Source: Malurus cyaneus samueli
Lineage: Eukaryota; Chordata; Aves; Passeriformes; Maluridae
Reading direction: 5' to 3'
Assembly (NCBI GenBank): GCA_009741485.1
Contig: CM019237.1
Span: 49,352,050 to 49,416,049 of the forward strand
DNA: 64,000 nt
Shown piece by piece: positions 53,901-61,203 of the stretch. The notes below the pieces were generated by a model. That model did not search any database, had not been told where the DNA came from, and saw only the letters and a program-made list of their open reading frames with translations. A program made the position numbers and the translations under genes. Numbering within the stretch: the stretch's first letter is position 1; every line of letters begins with the position of its first letter.

Positions 53901-56900
53901 TCACAGCAGGGCTAAATTACTGTGGATTGCCTGAGGTCTTGCCCAGACAAATTTTGAACATCTCCAAAGACAGTGGTCCCACAACCTCTCCAACATCTCT
54001 CTCTTATCTAGGGCAAGATTAATAGCCAAATTTCCAAGAGGCTGGAGCAGAAGTATTCAACAGCTTTTATTTCTCTATTAGGTCAGTGTGGTAGGAAAAA
54101 ATCCATTGCCATGTAAATTCTGATGGAGTACAGACATAGTTTTCCCATAAGTATTTGTGAAGTGAATGTTTTTCCATTTTCCTGAGCCATTTTATTATTA
54201 AGGAAAGAAGACAATTGAAAATTTTTGGGGAAAAGGATGTGTGCTTGGCAGCTCTCCAGATTTGTTCTGCTGCTTCTTTCCAAACAGAGGGTGGGAAAAA
54301 CATTTATAAACTGAGTATGTAGAAAGTGGAAAAGATAGAGGTCAGTGGCCTTCGATCTGGTAGGGTCTGTAAGGTCAGTAACTACAACTTCTGCAGGCTG
54401 GAACATGTTTGTTGTGAATGAGAGCAAACCCAGTTTATACTAAACTGTTCCATGGTTCTACAGTATTTTACCTAGTTTATGTAAATGTTCAGATAGTGGA
54501 ACAGTAATGTAATAAAAATCCTTTCAGAACTCTGCAGGTCTGGAGGCTGAAAGAAAGAGCAGTGATAACGCCCCATTGCTCTTTCTGTAATTGAACAAGT
54601 CAATTTTCACAATTAATCTTTAATAGTACAGAGCTGCTTCTTCCTTTCTGTGCATTACAGAGAGCTTTGTGCTCTCACAAAGTGACGATTTTGCTGATTG
54701 CAGATCCATCAGTCCCCATTAAATAATCCTGGTGCCTTAGACATCTCCTGTCACATAAAGGAGAGCAATCCCTCTTTTTTTAATGGGCTTGAGATGTGAA
54801 TGTGCAGGTTGTGTAATTTGTGCTGATGGCCCAGTGCACTGAATGTGTGCTCCACCCCTGCAGTCCTCCCCAGAGATACAGTTTCTTGGGAAATGGCTTG
54901 ACAGAGCCAGTTTGCTTGATTTGGAGTGGGTAAGTGTCAGGGAGCCATGTCATTAGTGTGGCACAGCATTTCTGTTATGTGTCGAGCAGTTAAGTGCATT
55001 CAGCTCCCCTGTCTTTGAAATTATTGCAGTTGCAGTTTGCTTATTTAAGACTTGACTCATACCCCTGCAAGCCACCAAGAATAAACACCAGAGAGAGTCC
55101 CTCCATGCTGCATGGGAGGAGCAGACAGGCCACACTGAAGGGCTGTATCTCTCATGCACCTGCATATAAAAAATGGGGTAAAACCCAGGCTGAATGGCTG
55201 AGCCCAGAGTGGTGGTGAATGCAGTTAAATCCAGCTGGTGGCTGGTCACCTCTGGTGTTCCCCAGGGCTCAGGGTTGGGGCCAGTTTTATTTAATATTTT
55301 AGTCAATGATTTGGGCAGGGGGATTGAGTGGACTCTCAGTCAATTTCTTGGATGACACCAAGTTGTGTGGGAGTGGGGATCTGCTGGAGGGCAGGAAAGC
55401 TCTGTGAGCTGGGCATTGAGGGGCTAGAGCATGTTCAGAGAAGGGAATGGAGTTGAGGAAGGGTCTGGAGCGCAAATCTGATGAAGAGGAGCTTGGAGGG
55501 TTCAACGTGGAGAAAAGGAGGCTCAGAAGGGACTTTTGCACTCTCTATAGCTCTGACAGGAGGGGCAGCCAGGTGGGGGTCAGGGCCTGCTCCCAGGAAA
55601 CAAGTGACAAGAGGAAACAGCCTCAGGTTTCACTAGGGAGGTTTAGATTACATTTTATGTAAACATTCTTCATGGAAATTGTTCTTAAACACTAGCACAG
55701 ACTGCCCAGAGAAGTGGTTGAGTCACCATCCCTCAAGGTATTTAAAAGCCACGTGGTTGTGGTGCTTAGGGACGTGGTTTAGTGGTGGACTTAGCAGTGT
55801 GAGGTTAATGGCTGTGTTCAGTTGTCTTAGGGTCTTGTCCACCCTAAATGTTTCTGTGTTTACCTGTCTCTGTGTGGATATGTGTCTATGTATTGTTCTG
55901 TGGAATCAGTCAACAGTCCCTAGATCTTTCCTTGGGTTTTAGGACATGTTGATAAGCCCACTATTTTCCTTAATGTGGTGGTGCTGGGGCAGCTGGTGGC
56001 TTTGCATGGCTTCTGTGAAGGATTTGTATAGGGTAAATCCAACAGTGCTGAGTAGGGAATTAAGGGCAGGCTCTGAGCAGCGTTTGAGGGTGGCTACAGT
56101 GCATGGTGAGCCTCAGCATAGTGGAGGAGCTGTGTTAAATTGAGTCCTGACGGGATGCACCTTCACCCAGAGGTGGTAACATTTTCACCTTGTGTTATTT
56201 GACGAGCTGGTCATGGTTTGTCTCTTTCACTCTGGTTTGAAGACCCGCCCACAAAACCTGCATGAGCTGTGTGATGCAAACACACTTTTTCCAATGCTTT
56301 CCCCCTGTTTCTCATCTTATTCCTGGGATAGGCTGTGCTTCAGAGCACAGCATTGAGCTATTTTGGTTTTAGAGGAGGCACCCACAGGGACTAGATACAC
56401 CTTGCCTTTTCCTCTCATTTTCCTGTCAATAATGGGATGGGTTTTTCTTAGTGACAGTGTATTACACAGTGTACAGACAACAGGTCTCTCCCAGGTCAGT
56501 TTTGCCTTTTTGCTGTTAAAAACAGATGTGGCTGGGAAGGGATATGTGGGAAGTGTATGGGGATGTGGAGTGTGAGCATGACATTGGCAAGCATAAGGGG
56601 AAAAACTGGATGTTTTGAAAATTTTAGGAGGTGCACGGGCAAGTAAAATCATACAATGGTTTGGGTTGAGAGGGACCTTAAAGGTCATCTTGTTCCAACT
56701 TCCCTGCCAGGGTCAGGGACACCTTCCCCTATCCCAGTTTTTTCCAAGTCCTGTTCAGCCTGGCCTGGAAGACTTCCAGGGATGGGGCAGCCAACAGCTG
56801 TACTGGGAAACCTGTGCCAGGTCCTCACCACTCTCACAGAGAAAATTTTTTTCCTAATATCGAGTTGAAACCAGCTGTCTTTCAGTTTGAAGCCATTCCC

Positions 56901-59900
56901 ACATGTGGATTCCAAAGCTTTATCTAAGAAAGGGAACCACTGCAAATTGTTCCTGTGGGCAGGCAGTGTTACCACTGAGTAGAAAGTAGGGCAGGATGTT
57001 GGGCTAGGTTATCCCTTTTTTTTGTGCATGGCTGCCAAAGATTCCTGTAACAGTGACTGAGTCTATCTTCTGCTTAGTCCACAATTAGGAAGCATTTGCT
57101 GTATTGGTGAGCACACAATTCTTGGGCTGTGTTGTGAAAGGTGCATTAAATAGTTCAAGCATAAGTTGTAGGCTTGGGAGATCTTTGCTTTGAAGGAGAG
57201 TTCAAGTCATCTTAGATGCTTCTGGGCTGGATCTTCATTTTAGGGTTACACTCTCGTGTTTGGGACTGCAGGAGCCTCAGGGGAAGCTGGGGAGCTCTTG
57301 ATGCAACCATGTTTCCCTTCAGCAGTCAGGAATAATTCTTCATTAGGGAAGAGTTTTGTGAAGGTGATCATGAGCCTCTGGTCAGCACGTGGGTCCAGCT
57401 GACAGCCTGCAGGCCCATCCTGTTCTTCCACAGCTCCCAGGGATGTGTGCTCACAAAAGAGAGTAGGGATTATCACGTCATTCTGCAGGGATGACAAGAG
57501 GAAGAGCTTTCTCTGTAACCCTTCGATCTTGGTTTTAGCAAGGTACAAACCTGCCAACTTTGATTTGCAGATGCTTCACTGAACATCCTTCCTCATCACC
57601 TTACAACTGTTTGCTGTGGAAGGTTCCTACACATTACAGTGTAAATCCTGGTCATCAGGAGCCCTGTTCAATTCAAGCTCTTGATAAAACGAACTCGTCT
57701 TCTGCAATGTGTTGTCATAGCTGCCACCTAGTGCTGATGCTGATGTATGCAGAGGTGACTGCTTCAAAATCGGCCCTCTAGAAGTGGAGGTTTTATAAAT
57801 GAAGAAGCCAAAATGGCTCTGAAGGCCATAATTAGTCTCCATATAAAAGAATTCATCATCAAAAATCGTTAGTACTTAAGGTTTGGCGCCGTGATTGCTA
57901 AATTACTTATTTGCACCTGTTCCCACAGAAATAATGGAGTGCTTCTGGGATGTGAGGCTGTAAACTATTGCAGTACACTTGCTTGTCAAAGCATTAAAGT
58001 ACTTTTCTACTATTAAAGCATTAAAGTACTTTTCTACTATTTTTCCACTTTGTTTAACCAAATTGTCCCTGAAGATGTTGCAAAGGAAGAGAGGTGTGAA
58101 TGTGTACGTTACACCCATAATGCTCCTAATGCATGGAAGTATGGAATGGTTTGGGTTGGAAGGGACCTGAAAGATCATCCAGTCCCACACCCTGCCATGG
58201 GCAGGGACACCTTCCACCATCCCAGGTTGCTCAGAGCCCCATCCAACCTGGCCTTGGACACTGCCAGGGATGGGACAGCCACAGCTGCTCTGGGCAACCT
58301 GTGCCAGGGCCTCACGACCCTCACAGGGAAGAATTTCTTCCCAATATCCAATCTAAATCTGCTCTCTGTCAGTATGAAGTCATTCTCTCTTGTCCTGTCA
58401 CTCCAGGCCCTTGTCAATTGTCTCTCTCCATCTTTTTGTAGGTTCCTTTCAGGTACCGAAGAGATTTAATTAGGTTATCCTGACTGTGATTCAAACAATA
58501 ACAGAGGTTGAACAGAGCTTCATGATCTGTTTGAAATTTTGTGGCATGATTTTCATCATAAGGATTGCAGTCTAGTCCTGACATTCATTGGGAACTTCCT
58601 GTAGTAAGGTTTTGCTTGTGTGTATAAAAAAGCAGTGCCTTAGGCTGCACCAGTGCTGCAGTTAGGGGGAGATGGTGTAACACCCCATTGATGAGTAAAT
58701 CGAACGTACACCTTTTCATCCCAAGCTTCCCAGTCTGGCTCAGGCAGCTTTTCCTTTAGCTGGATTTGGATCAAATGCCATTCTTCCTCATGTGTTTCAA
58801 CAGCAATGGCCTGTCCTGAAGGCCAGGTGTACCAGCAGTGTGGGACACCGTGCAACCAGACGTGTCGCTCGCTGTCCTTCCCGGAGGAGGACTGTGAGCA
58901 GCTCTGCCTGGAGGGGTGCTTCTGTCCCCCCGGGCTCTACCTGGATGAGCACGAGCAGTGTGTGCCCAAGTCCCAGTGCTCCTGTTACTATGATGGGGAG
59001 ATCTTCCAGCCAGAGGATGTCTTCTCAGACCATTACTCCATGTGGTAAGTGCACTCTTTTTAACCCTTCCCCATACATCGTCATTGCAATTTTTGGGTGG
59101 TGTGAGTTGTGAACTAGGTCAGTTCCTGTGCATCCCCTGTGACTAGTTTAGAAAAAAGCAACATTTTGCTTCCAACAAACTCAGTGGTGAGTTTTGCTGT
59201 TGCATCTCTCTCCACATAATTTCAAATGCCACCTTACTCAAAATTACTCAGTATTAAGCACGGTTCTGTTAACAGTTCCTGCCAGTTTGAAATGGAGCTT
59301 AATTACTGACAGTAGCTACTTTGTGGGCTTTTAAAATGTCACTTTAATGTACTGTGATACATTTCTTAACTGTTAAAACCTAATTACCTCTTGTCAAAGA
59401 TACAAGTATTAAAAAGCCTATCTAATTGTTAAATTGAGTAGCGGTACACTGGGAGTGGGCATGCAATTTCTGGGCAAGCCCAGTTTTGGGAACAGTGACC
59501 TCTCCTTTAACCCTCTACCACAAAAATACGGAGTTTCTGGCCCTAGGTAGTCCCTTACCTCTTTCCACAGCAAAGCTGACTTTTGTCTTGCCTAGCTTTT
59601 TCCCTGTGCAGCTGCAATGGATCAAGCAGGACAAGGCCAGCAGGCAGCTGGGGTGCCATGCCCCTATATCCCATTAACTCTCTTAAGGAGAGTTGCCTTT
59701 AATGTTGATAGACACCATGAATGGAGAGCAACAGCTCAGCCCCAATGAGGTGTAGTTTGTGTTCTGACAAGCTCCCTGTTGACTGAGAATCTGTGTGAGT
59801 GAAAAGCTAAAAGCCATTTTGTTAAATATAAGCTCTGTTTGTTTTTCTTAGCTATTGTGAGAATGGATTCATGCACTGCAGTACAAACAGAGCTCCTGGT

Positions 59901-61203
59901 GCCTTCCTGCCTGATATTTTTGCTGATGAGAGACCGTCTCCCAGAAGTTAGTATGCCTTAAAAAATTAATATTTCATTTTGATTTTTTTTTTCTCTTCAG
60001 TCTCTTGGTAGTGTAGATGGCAAAGAAATTCCAGAGTTTCAGACTGGATGAATCTCAGAAAGGATGGGGCTAGTGGGTGTTTGGAGAGGCCTGGCAATAT
60101 CCAGAAGTTGGACTTGGGTGATCCTTGTGGGTGCCTTCCAACTCAGGATAACCTACAATACCTATGGGAACACTGGGAGCAGTGCCAAACACAATGTCTT
60201 CTATGTCACACTGACAAATGCACCTGTACATGGGGTCTGGAGGAAATTTATGGTTGATATTTGCCAGTGCCTTGGAGACAAAGGGTTATTGTTTGTCTTT
60301 GTACCTTCTAAGGATAAACCACCAGGCATCCTTGAACTTCCATCAGAAAACACTGCAAATCCTTCTGCAGGTACAGAGAACTGACCTGCTTAGTGTTGCT
60401 TGGTAGGACACCAGTGACAGTGTCACTGGTTGGGTCACTTGTTCTTCAGGTGAAGCCTTCCAGTAAATATCTCACCAAAATCTTTCCTTAATGCTCCTAA
60501 GACATATTTTTCCTGATGTTAGTATGTCAAGACTTAACAAAACCTTAGAGAGGCATATTTCTAGATTCACTTGAAATAAAATCCTGGAGTTTCTTTGGAC
60601 ATTCTGATCTTCTGTCAGATCCTGAAATCTCAAAGAGTTTGAATTTAAGCTCAGGGCACTGTTATTTACAGTCACCAATGTAGTCACATTCAGTGTGGGA
60701 AATGGGTCTAAATACTATAATACATGTTGTTACTTCCCAGAATATAGATTTTCTGACTTTGTACAGAGCCTACAGGTGTTTGCACAGCCCCAGTGCAGCA
60801 CTTCCATGTTTAGTGCAGCTTTTTTATTTCAGTATGAAATACCTGATTTCATAACAGCCTAACTGAGGTCACTCCATGGGAAGTAGGGGCTGTTTTCTTT
60901 GCCATATTATGTGTAGTCGTGTTGCTTCAGGCTATATTCTAAATTAGTTTTCTAATAAAAATGTTGATCATCTTTCAGAGAAATACTTTCCCAACTATAC
61001 TTGAGTTCTAATTGCAATTTTTGCAAACTCATTCTTTCAAAGTAAAAAGGAGCTTGATGTGCAGATTCCCCATGGAAAAAATTATCTGTCCTGCCGATAA
61101 CCCAAGAGCAGAAGGAGTGGAATGTACCAAGACTTGCCAGAACTATGACTTGGAGTGCATCAGCCACGGCTGCGTATCGGGATGCCTCTGTCCAAAAGGG
61201 ATG
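20863..61203 (+). CDS. VWF: von Willebrand factor precursor, 5' part of coding region (exons 2-18, joined)
   Basis: VWF is a secreted multimeric glycoprotein of endothelium and platelets. It tethers platelets to exposed collagen and carries factor VIII; its propeptide (D1-D2) drives disulfide-linked multimer assembly in the Golgi. The 17 segments listed separately join in phase to 812 codons without a stop. Residue order: signal peptide about 1-22, VWD1 about 31-199, C8-1 about 218-290, TIL-1 about 293-346, E1, VWD2 about 384-596, C8-2, TIL-2 about 650-705, furin site RIKR at 758-761, then the start of D'. CGLC motifs occur at 157-160 (D1) and 519-522 (D2). Sequons lie at N154, N209 and N664. 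Residue-by-residue similarity to human VWF is high throughout, and exon lengths match human except exon 3. The start is the ATG that directly follows the exon 2 acceptor; an upstream in-frame ATG in the proposed exon 1 is possible. The 3' end of the gene lies outside the window. Confidence 0.97.
20918..21459 (+). other. VWF: VWF intron 2
   Basis: 542 bases, GTAAGA...CCAG, with no recognised repeat. Confidence 0.9.
21460..21618 (+). CDS. VWF: VWF exon 3: end of signal peptide, start of D1
   Basis: Residues 19-72. It contains [20 protein letters not shown], the conserved opening of the first VWD domain, and ends LLG across the junction. The donor is GTGAGT. It is 159 bases against 165 in human, and all of the missing two codons fall in the poorly conserved stretch before Cys33. 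The acceptor ATATCCAG is weak. An in-frame alternative AG at 21467-21468 would remove three residues, and the better pyrimidine tract at TTCTCTTCAG (ending 21482) is out of frame. Confidence 0.92.
   Translation, partial: GYQLLLFRSHQLPVAAFSGMITSKHLMVPCTISLGIAATSLLGTVTNTPSHS
21619..22243 (+). other. VWF: VWF intron 3
   Basis: 625 bases, GTGAGT...TCAG, with a TTTG-rich tract near 21716-21765 and nothing else. Confidence 0.92.
22244..22346 (+). CDS. VWF: VWF exon 4: D1 (VWD1)
   Basis: Residues 72-106, containing [19 protein letters not shown] and ending QEDKR. The acceptor is CTCCTCAG and the donor GTACCT. The length of 103 bases equals human exon 4. It sits between a 625-base intron and a very short 98-base intron. 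Confidence 0.96.
22445..22653 (+). CDS. VWF: VWF exon 5: D1 with CGLC motif
   Basis: Residues 106-176; 209 bases, as in human exon 5. The segment [18 protein letters not shown] holds a sequon (N154), the vicinal cysteines of CGLC (157-160) and the acidic calcium-site residues typical of VWD domains. The propeptide CxxC motifs are needed for interchain disulfide formation in mammalian VWF. The acceptor is TCTCCACAG and the donor GTAAGG. Confidence 0.97.
25155..25378 (-). mobile_element. CR1 LINE fragment
   Basis: TGCTGTCCAAATGCTCCTGG, then GGAGCCTGTTCAGTGCCCCA and GGAAGAACCTTTTCT: antisense CR1, preceded by a poly-A run. Confidence 0.88.
26160..26300 (-). mobile_element. CR1 LINE fragment
   Basis: CACAGAATCATTAAGGCTGG then CTCCAAGATCAAGTCCAGCC and AGTGCCACATCC: antisense CR1 3' end, truncated. 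Confidence 0.85.
28635..29028 (-). mobile_element. CR1 LINE fragment
   Basis: TAGGTTGGAAAAGACATCCA through ACTCCACCAACGCTCTCAGC, AAATTCTTCCTGGTCTCTAA and CTTTTCTCCAGGCTGAGCC: about 390 bases of antisense CR1. Confidence 0.92.
30759..30883 (+). CDS. VWF: VWF exon 6: end of VWD1
   Basis: Residues 176-217; 125 bases, as in human. It contains [18 protein letters not shown] and the sequon NIS at N209. The acceptor is CATTCCCAG, the donor GTTGGT is less usual, and the exon ends in phase 0. It follows the 8.1 kb intron 5. Confidence 0.95.
30958..31275 (-). mobile_element. CR1 LINE fragment
   Basis: CCACCCTGTGCCTGAGAGTG, GTCCAAACGCTCCTGGAGCT and GGGGAAGAACCTTTTCCTGA: antisense CR1, starting only 74 bases after exon 6. 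Confidence 0.92.
33112..33595 (+). mobile_element. CR1 LINE fragment, sense
   Basis: GGCATGGAGCTGCTGGAGCC through GGGGTGACCTCACTGTGGCC, GGATATGAGGAAGAAATTG and GTGTCCCTGCCCATGGCAGG. About 480 bases including the CR1 3' UTR; the tail is mutated. Confidence 0.94.
34203..34481 (+). mobile_element. CR1 LINE fragment, sense, with intact 3' tail
   Basis: GACAGAGAATAGGTTTAAAT, GATAGTGGAAGTTGTCCCTG and AAGGTCCCTTCCAACC, ending in ATTCTATGATTCTATG at 34466-34481, the canonical CR1 3' end. Confidence 0.95.
35048..35200 (-). mobile_element. CR1 LINE fragment
   Basis: TTGCAGAATGGTTAAAGTTG, GGACCCTTGGAGTTCATCAA and GTCCACTCATTTTGAGTATC: short antisense CR1. Confidence 0.8.
37518..37734 (+). CDS. VWF: VWF exon 7: C8-1 domain
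   Basis: Residues 218-290; 217 bases, as in human. It encodes the cysteine-rich C8 fold, including [20 protein letters not shown] and [20 protein letters not shown]. The acceptor is GTCGTACAG and the donor GTAAGC. Cysteine spacing matches human VWF throughout. Confidence 0.96.
38223..38328 (+). repeat. Imperfect tandem duplication, period about 58
   Basis: Two diverged copies both start CCTTTT and both end GATTGCATCT (first ending near 38269, second near 38327). Between them lie TTAGAGATCCC and TTCAGAGGTCCT in matching positions. Confidence 0.7.
38344..38415 (+). repeat. Perfect 24-base tandem repeat, three copies
   Basis: Three identical units, each containing GGAAGTGCATAGACTGACTG, at 38344-38367, 38368-38391 and 38392-38415. 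Confidence 0.97.
39841..39963 (+). CDS. VWF: VWF exon 8: TIL-1 domain
   Basis: Residues 290-331; 123 bases, as in human. It contains [20 protein letters not shown] and ends CVDGCSCP, the trypsin-inhibitor-like cysteine pattern. The acceptor is TTGTTTCAG and the donor GTAATT. Confidence 0.97.
39964..42446 (+). other. VWF: VWF intron 8
   Basis: 2483 bases, GTAATT...CCAG. No recognised repeat or gene. Confidence 0.93.
42447..42558 (+). CDS. VWF: VWF exon 9: end of TIL-1, start of E1
   Basis: Residues 331-368; 112 bases, as in human. It contains [18 protein letters not shown] followed by [18 protein letters not shown]. The acceptor is GACCTCTCCAG and the donor GTAAAC; the cysteine codon TG/C is split into exon 10. 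Confidence 0.96.
42559..44325 (+). other. VWF: VWF intron 9
   Basis: 1767 bases; contains one old sense CR1 fragment. Confidence 0.93.
43670..43905 (+). mobile_element. CR1 LINE fragment, sense, old
   Basis: CCAAACTCATAGAGGCAAAC, GAAGCAATGGACACAAGCTG, AATAAGGAAAAATTCTTCCC and CCCACAGAGAGGCTGTGGG. It may begin near 43590. Confidence 0.75.
44326..44372 (+). CDS. VWF: VWF exon 10: E1
   Basis: Residues 368-384; a 47-base mini-exon, as in human. It encodes [16 protein letters not shown]. The acceptor is TCTTTCTTAG and the donor GTATGT. The exon is recognisable only because both flanking phases and the human length agree. Confidence 0.95.
44373..47563 (+). other. VWF: VWF intron 10
   Basis: 3191 bases, GTATGT...CCAG. 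It includes a short perfect hairpin at 44720-44743. No interspersed repeat or gene recognised. Confidence 0.93.
47564..47700 (+). CDS. VWF: VWF exon 11: start of VWD2
   Basis: Residues 384-429; 137 bases, as in human. It contains [20 protein letters not shown] and [11 protein letters not shown], near-identical to the human D2 opening. The acceptor is TTTTTCCAG and the donor GTAACA, in phase 0. Confidence 0.97.
47701..48996 (+). other. VWF: VWF intron 11
   Basis: 1296 bases, comparatively GC-rich. It carries a long minus-strand reading frame (48079-48741 from the first ATG, longer if open-ended) with no recognisable domain, probably fortuitous. Confidence 0.93.
48997..49135 (+). CDS. VWF: VWF exon 12: VWD2
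   Basis: Residues 430-476; 139 bases, as in human. It starts [18 protein letters not shown] and contains [20 protein letters not shown]. The acceptor is CTTCTCTGCAG and the donor GTGTGT. Confidence 0.96.
49136..49729 (+). other. VWF: VWF intron 12
   Basis: 594 bases, nearly half of it one antisense CR1 that ends about 25 bases before the exon 13 acceptor. Confidence 0.93.
49429..49705 (-). mobile_element. CR1 LINE fragment abutting exon 13 acceptor
   Basis: GCGGAATCACAGAATAATTT, CATGGGCAGGGACACCTTCC, TCCATCCAGCCTGACCTTGG-like text and GAAGAATTTCTTCCTCATAT: antisense CR1. Confidence 0.93.
49730..49830 (+). CDS. VWF: VWF exon 13: VWD2
   Basis: Residues 476-509; 101 bases, as in human. It contains [20 protein letters not shown] and ends in LLVK. 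The acceptor is GTTCCTTTCAG and the donor GTACTT. A CR1 copy ends only about 25 bases upstream of the acceptor. Confidence 0.96.
49831..52338 (+). other. VWF: VWF intron 13
   Basis: 2508 bases with T-runs at about 50050-50064 and 51425-51436. No recognised interspersed repeat. Confidence 0.93.
52339..52534 (+). CDS. VWF: VWF exon 14: D2 CGLC motif and calcium site
   Basis: Residues 510-575; 196 bases, as in human. CGLC at 519-522 is followed by [16 protein letters not shown], the calcium-binding part of VWD2, then [13 protein letters not shown]. The acceptor is GTTCTTTAG and the donor GTACTG. Confidence 0.97.
52535..53221 (+). other. VWF: VWF intron 14
   Basis: 687 bases as assembled. It contains a perfect 89-base duplication around a single N, so the true length may be about 90 bases less, and a TTTG tract at about 53096-53130. 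Confidence 0.93.
52711..52889 (+). repeat. Perfect 89-base direct repeat flanking one N
   Basis: 52711-52799 and 52801-52889 are identical, both starting TAGAGAGACTCGTATTGATG and ending TTGCAAATA, separated only by the N at 52800. This is most likely an assembly join of overlapping contig ends. Confidence 0.97.
53222..53437 (+). CDS. VWF: VWF exon 15: C8-2 domain
   Basis: Residues 575-647; 216 bases, as in human. It contains [20 protein letters not shown] and [13 protein letters not shown]. The acceptor is CTCTTTTTAG and the donor GTAAGT. Confidence 0.97.
53870..54005 (-). mobile_element. Old CR1 LINE fragment
   Basis: CAGCAGGGCTAAATTACTGT, GAACATCTCCAAAGACAGTG and CACAACCTCTCC: diverged antisense CR1. 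Confidence 0.65.
55165..55815 (+). mobile_element. CR1 LINE fragment with decayed reverse-transcriptase segment
   Basis: The 5' part translates to [17 protein letters not shown] and NDLG (about 55248-55313), the conserved reverse-transcriptase motif of CR1 ORF2. It is followed by the CR1 region AAAGGAGGCTCAGAAGGGAC and the 3' UTR (TGCCCAGAGAAGTGGTTGAG). Stops and frame changes show it is dead. It is the longest CR1 copy in the window, about 650 bases. Confidence 0.9.
56648..56920 (-). mobile_element. CR1 LINE fragment
   Basis: ATCATACAATGGTTTGGGTT, GAGGGACCTTAAAGGTCATC and CAGGGACACCTTCCCCTATC: antisense CR1. Confidence 0.93.
57988..58041 (+). repeat. Perfect 27-base direct tandem duplication
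   Basis: Two identical units beginning AAAGCATTAAAGTACTTTTC at 57988-58014 and 58015-58041. Confidence 0.97.
58138..58470 (-). mobile_element. CR1 LINE fragment, little diverged
   Basis: ATGGAATGGTTTGGGTTGGA, CATGGGCAGGGACACCTTCC, TGGCCTTGGACACTGCCAGG and CTCTTGTCCTGTCACTCCAG. It looks the closest to consensus of the copies here. Confidence 0.95.
58804..59044 (+). CDS. VWF: VWF exon 16: TIL-2 and start of E2
   Basis: Residues 647-727; 241 bases, as in human. It includes [19 protein letters not shown] with a sequon at N664, then [20 protein letters not shown]. Residues 696-698 read His-Glu-Gln where human has Arg-Gly-Asp. The acceptor is TTTCAACAG and the donor GTAAGT. The coding sequence here is visibly more GC-rich than its flanks. 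Confidence 0.97.
59045..59851 (+). other. VWF: VWF intron 16
   Basis: 807 bases, GTAAGT...TTAG. Nothing recognised. Confidence 0.93.
59852..59946 (+). CDS. VWF: VWF exon 17: end of propeptide
   Basis: Residues 727-759; 95 bases, as in human. It starts [17 protein letters not shown] and ends SPR plus one base of codon 759. The second half is poorly conserved, as expected for the linker before the furin site. The acceptor is TTTTTCTTAG; the donor GTTAGT is weaker than most in the gene. Confidence 0.94.
59947..61042 (+). other. VWF: VWF intron 17
   Basis: 1096 bases, GTTAGT...AAAG. It contains a short CR1 3' fragment near its start. Confidence 0.92.
60045..60165 (+). mobile_element. CR1 LINE 3' fragment, sense
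   Basis: GTTGGACTTGGGTGATCCTT then GTGGGTGCCTTCCAACTCAG, the usual CR1 3' end; the boundaries are soft. Confidence 0.7.
61043..61203 (+). CDS. VWF: VWF exon 18: furin site and start of D'
   Basis: Residues 759-812; 161 bases, as in human. It completes Arg-Ile-Lys-Arg (758-761), the cleavage site releasing the 761-residue precursor part, and begins mature VWF with [17 protein letters not shown] and [16 protein letters not shown]. In mammals this D' TIL region binds factor VIII. The acceptor is TTCTTTCAAAG and the donor GTAAGC, in phase 0. Confidence 0.96.

Larger units (their letters stand above)
53438..58803 (+). other. VWF: VWF intron 15
   Basis: 5366 bases with four CR1 fragments and a 27-base duplication. 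No nested gene is supported. Confidence 0.93.

Noticed and set aside
57246..57557. Minus-strand open frame of about 103 codons in intron 15 with protein-like composition
   Set aside because: It opens at TTG, has no early ATG and shows no family I recognise. There is no paired splice structure, so it is most likely a chance frame.
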